Assembly (NCBI GenBank): GCA_964247295.1
Contig: CAXTTV010000088.1
Coordinates: 1-19,038 of the forward strand
Reading direction: 5' to 3'
Length of the DNA: 19,038 nt
DNA from: CAXTTV01 sp964247295
GTDB taxonomy: Bacteria; Chloroflexota; Ktedonobacteria; Ktedonobacterales; Ktedonobacteraceae
Each line of letters opens with the position of its first letter. Positions within the stretch are counted from its first letter, which is position 1. Shown piece by piece: positions 1 through 5,031 of this stretch. The position numbers and the translations under genes were made by a program. The notes under the pieces are model-generated. The model was given only the letters and a program-made list of their open reading frames with translations. It did no database searches and was not told the DNA's origin.

Positions 1-59
1 CGATCCGTGAGGGAGGCCGCACCGTGGGTGCTGGTATCTGTACCTCCGTAATTGCGTAG
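1..59 (+). CDS. tuf: Elongation factor Tu, C-terminal end (partial)
   Basis: Only the last 18 codons and a TAG stop are in the window. The third frame reads IREGGRTVGAGICTSVIA, the signature end of domain 3 of EF-Tu (family pattern FAIREGGRTVGAG). EF-Tu is the GTPase that delivers aminoacyl-tRNA to the ribosome. Its place directly before rpmG-secE-nusG is normal bacterial synteny. The last residues (ICTSVIA) differ from the commoner VVTKI(I/L)E ending. The gene begins upstream of the window. Confidence 0.93.
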   Translation, partial: IREGGRTVGAGICTSVIA

Positions 60-80
60 AGTTCTCGCGAACAGTCGGAA

Positions 81-117
81 TCGAGTTCCTGATCCCAAGT
101 AAGGGCCGGGAACTCGA
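81..117 (+). other. Hairpin between tuf and rpmG
   Basis: A perfect 9-bp inverted repeat (tcgagttcc at 81-89, ggaactcga at 109-117) encloses an 18-nt loop that itself holds a ccc/ggg pair. No T-run follows, so it is not a standard intrinsic terminator. It may be an mRNA processing or stability element that separates abundant tuf message from the downstream genes. That function is inference; the repeat is visible. Confidence 0.4.
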
Positions 118-161
118 ACCGTAGTTAGTCAGGTTACCAACGACGGAGAAGAAGCAAAGAA

Positions 162-332
162 ATGGCAAGTAAAGGTAAAGAGAACAGGATTGTAGTCACA
201 CTTGCCTGCAACGTCTGCAAGCATCGTAACTACTCCACCTCGAAAAACAAAAAAAACAATGCCGAGCGTCTGGAACTTAAAAAGTTCTGTCCCCATTGTC
301 GCGTACAGAGAGCCCACCGCGAAACCAAATAG
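162..332 (+). CDS. rpmG: 50S ribosomal protein L33
   Basis: A 56-codon frame from ATG to TAG encodes the small zinc-ribbon protein L33 of the large subunit. The translation has Cys pairs C16-x2-C19 and C43-x2-C46, the four-Cys zinc-binding form, with typical family text RIVVTLACNVCKHRNYSTSKN and a C-terminus RAHRETK. Length matches the family (about 50-56 residues). A purine-rich stretch (cggagaagaagc, 142-155) precedes the start. It lies between tuf and secE as in most bacteria. Confidence 0.95.
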   Translation: MASKGKENRIVVTLACNVCKHRNYSTSKNKKNNAERLELKKFCPHCRVQRAHRETK

Positions 333-372
333 GGAGTAACAGCGGTCTCCTACTGATCGAGAAAGGTTCAAC

Positions 373-744
373 GTGGCTAAAACAATGACCGACAAACAAA
401 GAAATGGTAGCCAGGGCCAGGCGTTGGAAGCGAGAGAGCGTGGGGACAAGGAGAAGGTCAAGGCATCCGTAAAAAGCAGCGGACCGGTGGCCCGTGGGAC
501 TGGAGCTAATAAAGCAGGCAAAAAGGCCGATGTGTCCTGGGCCAGCCGAATGCGCGCCTCGGGCCCTATCAGCTTTTTACTTAGCGCCTGGAATGAGCTG
601 CGTTACAAAGTAACGTGGCCGACCGTATCGGAAGCGCGGAACATGACAATCACCGTCATCGCCCTTTCTGCTGCGGTTGGTTTAGTGTTAGGAGCAGCAG
701 ACCTGGGGTTGCAGCAACTCTTTCAATTGATTATTCGCAGATAA
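373..744 (+). CDS. secE: Preprotein translocase subunit SecE
   Basis: This encodes the small essential SecE subunit of the SecYEG membrane channel, 123 residues from a GTG start. The GTG is preceded by gaaagg at 361-366 with 6-nt spacing; an ATG four codons later (385) is the alternative. The SecE core is at the C-terminus: an amphipathic segment with the conserved WNELRYKVTWPT (about 73-84), then one membrane helix (about 91-118). The first ~65 residues are a charged, Gly/Lys/Ala-rich low-complexity extension; minimal SecE proteins are about 60 residues. It sits between rpmG and nusG in the usual order. Confidence 0.93.
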   Translation: MAKTMTDKQRNGSQGQALEARERGDKEKVKASVKSSGPVARGTGANKAGKKADVSWASRMRASGPISFLLSAWNELRYKVTWPTVSEARNMTITVIALSAAVGLVLGAADLGLQQLFQLIIRR

Positions 745-771
745 AAGAGCCAGGACAAGCCACCAAGAGAC

Positions 772-1428
772 ATGAGGGAAAACACCGTGGTTACTGAACA
801 TACCGATGGGAATGATCAGGATCAGACAGGGCAGGCCGGTTCCGGTACTCCACCTGGCGTCACCACCTCGTCCGAGCAAGATCAAAAATTAGGTTCGGGA
901 GAGCGTGCCTGGTACGCAATCCATACCTACTCTGGTTACGAGAATAAAGTAAGAAGCCACCTCGAAGCACGTATCACCTCAATGGATATGCGCAACAAGA
1001 TCTTCCGAGTCATCGTTCCTATGGAAGAAGAGGTGGAGATCAAACAGGGTCAGCGCCGTACAGTTCAGCGAAAAGTTTTTCCTGGCTATGTGCTGGTCGA
1101 GATGATCATGAGTGATGAAGCCTGGTATGTTGTGCGTAACACTCCCGGTGTCACCAGCTTTGTGGGTTCTGGTACCCGTCCCGTCCCGCTTCAGGAGTTT
1201 GAGATTAAATCCATTCTGAAGCAGGTTACTAAGGAGACAGACAAGCCGAAAGCCAAGATTAGTTTCTCGAAGGGCCAGAGCGTCCGAGTTATCGACGGAC
1301 CCTTCACGGAATTTATTGGTACGGTCAGTGACATTAATATGGACCGAAATAAAGTCACCGTCCTCGTTTCCTTTTTCGGTCGCGAAACACCAGTGGTCCT
1401 GGATTTTCTCCAGGTTGAGAAGATTTAG
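772..1428 (+). CDS. nusG: Transcription termination/antitermination factor NusG
   Basis: NusG binds RNA polymerase and couples transcription to translation or Rho. The N-terminal NGN domain runs about residues 45-150 (RAWYAIHTYSGYENKV, then KVFPGYVLVEM and VRNTPGVTSFVG). The C-terminal KOW domain is about 166-218 (KGQSVRVIDGPFTEFIGTV, ending LDFLQVEKI). Both are intact. Residues 1-44 are an acidic/Gln/Gly-rich disordered leader absent from E. coli NusG. The ATG at 772 has a weak ribosome site. A GTG at 787, five codons in, follows gaggg (775-779) with 8-nt spacing and may be the true start; secE and rpsO here also use GTG. Confidence 0.95.
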   Translation: MRENTVVTEHTDGNDQDQTGQAGSGTPPGVTTSSEQDQKLGSGERAWYAIHTYSGYENKVRSHLEARITSMDMRNKIFRVIVPMEEEVEIKQGQRRTVQRKVFPGYVLVEMIMSDEAWYVVRNTPGVTSFVGSGTRPVPLQEFEIKSILKQVTKETDKPKAKISFSKGQSVRVIDGPFTEFIGTVSDINMDRNKVTVLVSFFGRETPVVLDFLQVEKI

Positions 1429-1587
1429 CTAGCCCATTGCGCTAGAGTAATAGAGTGGGGTCCTGGGCCGAAGCCCTTGGCGAGGTGTGGGTTGTCCCCA
1501 CTTCTTTCCCCTTCTTGCCGCCGTAGGCGGCAGAAAAACTCATTTATGGAGTAGAATAAAAGGACCCGTTGAGGAGCTTAAAAAACA
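1429..1587 (+). promoter_or_regulatory. Structured 5' leader of rplKA (candidate L1-type autoregulatory site)
   Basis: The 159 nt between nusG and rplK are gene-free but structured. A long stem pairs agtgggg (1454-1460) with ccccact (1496-1502) and encloses a tight gggc-cgaa-gccc hairpin (1465-1476). A second hairpin pairs tgccgcc (1516-1522) with ggcggca (1526-1532). In many bacteria r-protein L1 binds the rplK leader and represses rplKA. Placement fits that, but I cannot match the L1 consensus with certainty. No T-run follows either hairpin and I see no convincing promoter. Confidence 0.4.
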
Positions 1588-2010
1588 ATGGCAAAACGTG
1601 TCAAAGCTGTAGTCAAGTTACAGATCCCGGCAGGCAAGGCCAATCCCGCGCCACCGATCGGTACCGCGCTCGGTCCTCAGGGCGTAAACATTATGCAGTT
1701 CTGCAAAGAGTATAATGAGCGTACCACGAGTCAAGCCGGGATGGTTATTCCCGCCGAAATCACGATTTATGAAGATCGTTCATTTACCTTTGTTACCAAG
1801 ACCCCCCCGGTGCCCGACCTTTTGAAAAAGGCGATTAATTCCGACAAGGGTTCCGCGACTCCCAATAAGTCAAAGGTGGGCTCTATCAACCGCGATCAAC
1901 TGCGCGAGATCGCCGAATTGAAAATGAAAGATCTGAACGCCATCAATATTGAAGGCGCGGAGCGCATGATCGAAGGTACTGCACGTAGCATGGGTATCAC
2001 CATCGCCTAG
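1588..2010 (+). CDS. rplK: 50S ribosomal protein L11
   Basis: L11 binds 23S rRNA in the GTPase-associated centre and is needed for factor function and stringent response sensing. The 140-residue product has the usual length. The N-terminal domain starts MAKRVKAVVKLQIPAGKA with the conserved PAPPIGTALGPQGVNI (about 21-36). The C-terminal RNA-binding domain carries KTPPVPDLLKKA (about 71-82), GSATPNKSKVG, and the ending EGTARSMGI. The ATG follows gaggag (1571-1576). It is first of the rplK-rplA pair. Confidence 0.98.
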   Translation: MAKRVKAVVKLQIPAGKANPAPPIGTALGPQGVNIMQFCKEYNERTTSQAGMVIPAEITIYEDRSFTFVTKTPPVPDLLKKAINSDKGSATPNKSKVGSINRDQLREIAELKMKDLNAINIEGAERMIEGTARSMGITIA

Positions 2011-2062
2011 CCGTAGCCCGAAGTCACTGCGGACATTCTGCCACAAGGAGGGCTAATTAAGA

Positions 2063-2764
2063 ATGCCAAAACACGGAAAAAAATATGAGGAGGCGCTTAA
2101 GCTTGTCGATCAGGAGAAGCTGTATGAGCCCCAGGAAGCTGTTTCGCTCCTCAAAAAGTTGAACTACGTGAAATTTGATCCGACGGTCGAACTCCATATG
2201 AAGCTCGGTGTCGATCCCCGACATGCCGACCAGATGGTGCGCGGCGTTGCAATGCTGCCCGCTGGTACTGGTAAAGAGGTGAAGGCTCTGGTCTTTACTC
2301 AGGGCGAGAAGGTTACCGAGGCTCAGGCCGCTGGTGCGGACTTTGTTGGCCTGGACGACCTGATTCAGCAGATTGAAAACGATTGGTTCGGGTTTGATGT
2401 CGCGATTGCGACCCCCGATGTGATGGCTAAAGTTGGTCGTCTAGGTAAGAAACTTGGTCCTCGTGGCCTGATGCCCAGCCCGAAAGCTGGAACGATCACT
2501 TTTGATATCGCTAAAACCGTTCGCGACGTTAAGGCTGGTCGTGTGGAGTTCCGCGTTGATAAAACCGCGCTCCTACATATTCCCGCCGGTAAAGTCTCCT
2601 TCAGCGAAGAGTCTCTGATGGCAAATCTGACCTCGGTGATGACCGCTGTTGTCGCAGCGAAACCCTCGGGCGCGAAGGGTTCCTATATCAAGACCGTCAC
2701 TTTGACCTCAACCATGTCGCCCAGCATCCACCTGGATGTTGCCGCCACGACCGCCTTGAGGTAG
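2063..2764 (+). CDS. rplA: 50S ribosomal protein L1
   Basis: L1 forms the mobile stalk at the ribosomal E site and often represses its own operon. The product is 233 residues, typical of the family, with MPKHGKKYEEA at the start, KFDPTVELHMKLGVDPRHADQ (about 36-56), and the domain 2 signature region GRLGKKLGPRGLMPSPKAGT (about 127-146). A strong aaggagg lies at 2044-2050, spaced 12 nt from the ATG. The C-terminus (STMSPSIHLDVAATTALR) is slightly unusual where many L1 proteins read TTMGPGI. It is separated from rplJ by 400 nt carrying a new promoter and leader. Confidence 0.98.
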   Translation: MPKHGKKYEEALKLVDQEKLYEPQEAVSLLKKLNYVKFDPTVELHMKLGVDPRHADQMVRGVAMLPAGTGKEVKALVFTQGEKVTEAQAAGADFVGLDDLIQQIENDWFGFDVAIATPDVMAKVGRLGKKLGPRGLMPSPKAGTITFDIAKTVRDVKAGRVEFRVDKTALLHIPAGKVSFSEESLMANLTSVMTAVVAAKPSGAKGSYIKTVTLTSTMSPSIHLDVAATTALR

Positions 2765-2829
2765 TCTTTCTCTATGGAATGGAGTTGAGCGGCACTTGCA
2801 TCTTTTCCTGGAAAGTTCCGCTCCTCCAG

Positions 2830-2858
2830 TAGACAGATCAACGCACTTCTGTTATAAT
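2830..2858 (+). promoter_or_regulatory. Sigma-70/SigA-type promoter for rplJL
   Basis: The -35 box tagaca (2830-2835) matches TTGACA at 5 of 6. A 17-nt spacer follows, and the -10 box is a perfect TATAAT (2853-2858) preceded by TGT, giving an extended -10. Start of transcription is expected near 2865, leaving a leader of about 300 nt before rplJ. This would let rplJL be expressed separately from rplKA. Confidence 0.8.
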
Positions 2859-2890
2859 GCAGTCGTGCATTCAGCAAAAGTGATAGTGTA

Positions 2891-3032
2891 AGCCTCTACC
2901 GAAGACAGCAAGTATGCCACGAGGCGTGTAAATGATCCGCGTGATAAGCGGGATCGGCTTGCCGAGGAATCGTAAAAGGTAATCATCTGATTGTAGAGTG
3001 GACGGGATCAGGTCCTGTTCAAATCACTCTAC
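2891..3032 (+). promoter_or_regulatory. L10-type ribosomal protein leader (rplJL autoregulation)
   Basis: The leader contains the hallmark text of the bacterial L10 leader: accgaagacagcaag (2898-2912) and gcttgccgagga (2957-2968), where gcaag (2908-2912) pairs with cttgc (2958-2962). Inside are two small hairpins (atgcc/ggcgt and a gatccgc/gcgggatc stem with a bulge). The outer closing stem pairs ctctac (2894-2899) with gtagag (2993-2998). In known cases the L10(L12)4 complex binds this fold to reduce its own synthesis. Alternative pairings with downstream sequence are described under findings. Confidence 0.8.
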
Positions 3033-3088
3033 GGTTCTGTCTGCAAGGACGAACGGTCAAGATTGGTTCATAAAATACGTTTCTCTCC

Positions 3089-3117
3089 ACCTTCGGTAGT
3101 ATACGAAGGTTTTTTTT
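3089..3117 (+). terminator. Intrinsic attenuator upstream of rplJ
   Basis: The arm accttcg (3089-3095) pairs with cgaaggt (3104-3110), and eight T residues follow (3110-3117). It lies 48 nt before the rplJ start and downstream of the L10 leader, the expected place for an attenuator. The upstream segment ctaccgaag (2896-2904) is exactly complementary to the terminator's 5' arm cttcggtag (3091-3099), so a competing antiterminator can form. Confidence 0.85.
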
Positions 3118-3164
3118 ATTGCTCGCGCTATGAGCAGACTCTAAAGCCGAAAGGGGGAAACGTC

Positions 3165-3704
3165 ATGCCAACCCAGGCAAAAGCTGAAAAGATCGACGAA
3201 TTAGCAGAGAAACTGAGTCGCGCGACCGTTGCGATCCTGGTCCAGACTCAGGGCCTGACCGTAAAAGATATGAACGATCTGCGCGCCAAAATGCGTGCCG
3301 CCAACGTTGATTTCCAGGTCGCTAAAAACACCCTGCTTCGCATCGCTTCTGAGCGCAATCATATGACTGATCTTGATACCGCTATTTTCAATGGTCAGAC
3401 TGCGGTTGCTTTTGGATACGAGGACGAAGTAAAGGCCGCGAAGGCCGTCTCCGACTATATTGGCAGTTCCAAGGTTGCGGTCCTGAAGTCAGGTATTCTT
3501 GGTGGCCGCAATCTAACGGCTGATCAGGTGACCAGCCTTGCCAAGATGCCCGGTGGTAAAGACAACGCTAAAGCTCAGGTTGTCGGTACCATTCAGGGAC
3601 CGTTATCCAACGCCTACAATTTGTTTGCCGCGCCTCTGCGCGATCTTTGTTATGTTATCCAGGCCCGCGCCGACCAGATGAACACTGGCGCGTCCGCCGA
3701 GTAA
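3165..3704 (+). CDS. rplJ: 50S ribosomal protein L10
   Basis: L10 anchors the L12 dimers to the 23S rRNA GTPase centre. From the ATG at 3165 the product is 179 residues, near the family norm. The frame is open further upstream to 3063, but that part crosses the attenuator hairpin, and the ATG at 3165 has agggggaaa (3152-3160) in position. Features include AEKIDELAEKLSRATVAILV (about 6-25), KNTLLRIASER, the GxxG-type region and a helical C-terminus for L12 binding (about 150-179). It is translated with rplL, 21 nt downstream. Confidence 0.96.
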   Translation: MPTQAKAEKIDELAEKLSRATVAILVQTQGLTVKDMNDLRAKMRAANVDFQVAKNTLLRIASERNHMTDLDTAIFNGQTAVAFGYEDEVKAAKAVSDYIGSSKVAVLKSGILGGRNLTADQVTSLAKMPGGKDNAKAQVVGTIQGPLSNAYNLFAAPLRDLCYVIQARADQMNTGASAE

Positions 3705-3725
3705 TTGTATTAGGAGAAAAAAACA

Positions 3726-4109
3726 ATGGCTCTCGATTCCATCATTGCTGAGATTGAAAAGTTGAACGTCCTTGAGCTTGTTGCGTTAACTAAAACCCTT
3801 CAAGACAAGTGGGGCGTCAGTGCCGCTCCCGTCGCTGTCGCTGGTGGCGCTCCCGTCGCCGCCGCTGGTGATGCTCCCGTCGCCGCCGTTGAAGAGCAGA
3901 CTGAGTTCGACGCTATTCTGACCGATGTTGGCGCGAACAAGATCAACGTTATTAAGGTCGTACGTGAGCTGACCGGTCTGGGTCTAAAAGAGGCCAAAGC
4001 CGTTGTTGATGGCGCGCCTGCTCCCATTAAAGAGGCCGTCTCCAAAGAAGAGGCTCAGAAGATTTCCGACAAGCTGGCTGAGGTTGGCGCGAAAGTTACC
4101 GTTAAGTAA
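3726..4109 (+). CDS. rplL: 50S ribosomal protein L7/L12
   Basis: L12 forms the stalk that recruits translation GTPases. The 127-residue product has the N-terminal dimerization/L10-binding domain (about 1-35), an Ala/Pro/Val/Gly hinge (about 36-60) built from near-repeated APVAVAGG, APVAAAGD and APVAAVEE units, and a C-terminal factor-binding domain with NKINVIKVVRELTGLGLKEA (about 76-95) and a KVTVK-type end. Gttaagtaa closes the gene. The ribosome site is aggag (3711-3715). It is directly followed by a terminator rather than rpoB. Confidence 0.98.
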   Translation: MALDSIIAEIEKLNVLELVALTKTLQDKWGVSAAPVAVAGGAPVAAAGDAPVAAVEEQTEFDAILTDVGANKINVIKVVRELTGLGLKEAKAVVDGAPAPIKEAVSKEEAQKISDKLAEVGAKVTVK

Positions 4110-4132
4110 CGCTCCCTTATATAGGGACTTGC

Positions 4133-4188
4133 AGGGATTGCTTGTGGATGCGGAGCTATCCGCCCACGGCTATCCCTCTTTCTTTTTC
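4133..4188 (+). terminator. Rho-independent terminator after rplL
   Basis: Nested arms form one long hairpin: agggat (4133-4138) with atccct (4172-4177), gtgg (4144-4147) with ccac (4163-4166), and gcgga with tccgc around a gcta loop. A pyrimidine tail rich in T (ctttctttttc) follows to 4188. It ends the ribosomal protein block. Confidence 0.85.
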
Positions 4189-4204
4189 TAAAGATCTTTA
4201 TCTC

Positions 4205-4233
4205 TGGACGCGTTGCACCCTGCATGCTATAAT
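4205..4233 (+). promoter_or_regulatory. Sigma-70/SigA-type promoter for rpsO
   Basis: A -35-like tggacg (4205-4210, 4 of 6 matches) is followed by a 17-nt spacer and a perfect TATAAT (4228-4233) with an upstream TGC, an extended -10. It lies just after the rplL terminator and about 48 nt before rpsO. The bases tataatgcag (4228-4237) also occur at the rplJ promoter (2853-2862). Confidence 0.75.
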
Positions 4234-4280
4234 GCAGACAGTACAATTTTCCTATCACACCTTCAGGAGGTATATACCGC

Positions 4281-4550
4281 GTGGCTTTGACTGCTGAACA
4301 AAAGAACGAAGTTATTGCTAACGCCCGTGTACACGAGACAGATACCGGATCGCCAGAGGTCCAGGTTTCGTTGCTTACCGAGCGTATCCTTCAGATGACT
4401 GAGCACTTGAAAGTGCACAAGCATGACCTGCATTCGCGCCGTGGTCTACGCATGATGGTTGGACAGCGCCGCCGATTGCTTACTTATCTGGGTAAAAAGA
4501 GCCCTGAGCGCTATCGCGCGTTGATCGCGAAACTGGGTCTGCGCCGCTAA
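4281..4550 (+). CDS. rpsO: 30S ribosomal protein S15
   Basis: S15 is a primary binder of the 16S rRNA central domain. The product is 89 residues, exactly the usual length. The start is GTG, supported by a strong aggagg (4265-4270) at 10-nt spacing and by the family N-terminus MALTAEQKNEVI. Conserved elements are TGSPEVQVSLLTERI (about 22-36), HKHDLHSRRGLRMMVGQRRRLL (about 46-67) and the C-terminus LIAKLGLRR. rpsO-pnp adjacency is common in bacteria, but here a terminator lies between them. Confidence 0.97.
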   Translation: MALTAEQKNEVIANARVHETDTGSPEVQVSLLTERILQMTEHLKVHKHDLHSRRGLRMMVGQRRRLLTYLGKKSPERYRALIAKLGLRR

Positions 4551-4594
4551 TTCTGGAGCGGAAGATAGACGACTCAAAGATATGTTTGCTGGGT

Positions 4595-4632
4595 GCGGTC
4601 GGTCTGGGCCCGACCGCCACTTTTACTTTTTT
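4595..4632 (+). terminator. Rho-independent terminator after rpsO
   Basis: An 8-bp GC-rich stem (gcggtcgg 4595-4602 with ccgaccgc 4610-4617) around a 7-nt loop is followed by cac and a T-rich tail (ttttacttttttc). It probably stops most rpsO transcripts before pnp. Confidence 0.85.
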
Positions 4633-5031
4633 CTCCTGCCCTGAATGTGAGACTTGTGTTGGTAACCATTGCTGGTAAACAAAGATAACGTGTAGAACGA
4701 AGACGAGAGACTAAAAGACAAGCAATAGAGAGTACGCGTCCCCCCCTACTGGTACCGAAGAGATATACACGAGAGGCGCAAGGAAGTAGAACAGAGCTGA
4801 TTGTCCAGAGCCTGAACATTGGAGGGTAGGAAACGCTCCGATGGTTTTCAGGATTGTTAGTATTCATGATACTGGGGATGCCAGAGTAAGATGACACTCC
4901 TCTCGAAAGACGTTAGAGCAAGAGCAGACATGTAAGCTCTATTAGAGATGACAGGTCAGACCACAACTCTGCGTGTGAGCGAGCGAACGGGCAAGTAGAA
5001 GGCCAAGGGGTGTTAGTAGTTCGGAGGAAGT
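4633..5031 (+). other. Gene-free leader upstream of pnp (~400 nt)
   Basis: No supported gene lies here; the antisense open frames have no family resemblance and overlap the terminator or the pnp 5' end. I find no promoter with both boxes and no strong hairpin, apart from short pairings such as cgagag with ctctcg. Since pnp lies downstream of a terminator, its promoter should be inside this stretch. pnp mRNAs of other bacteria have regulated 5' leaders, so the length may be meaningful, but that is inference. A ribosome site ggagga (5023-5028) ends the segment. Confidence 0.5.

Noticed and set aside
60..161. tRNA gene between tuf and rpmG (a tRNA-Trp often lies near secE)
   Set aside because: The only structure is a 9-bp hairpin. 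There is no cloverleaf, anticodon arm or TTCGA-type arm in the right place, and I see no tRNA elsewhere in the window.
3063..3164. 34-codon N-terminal extension of L10
   Set aside because: It would translate through the attenuator hairpin and T-run. The ATG at 3165 has a good ribosome site and gives the normal length.
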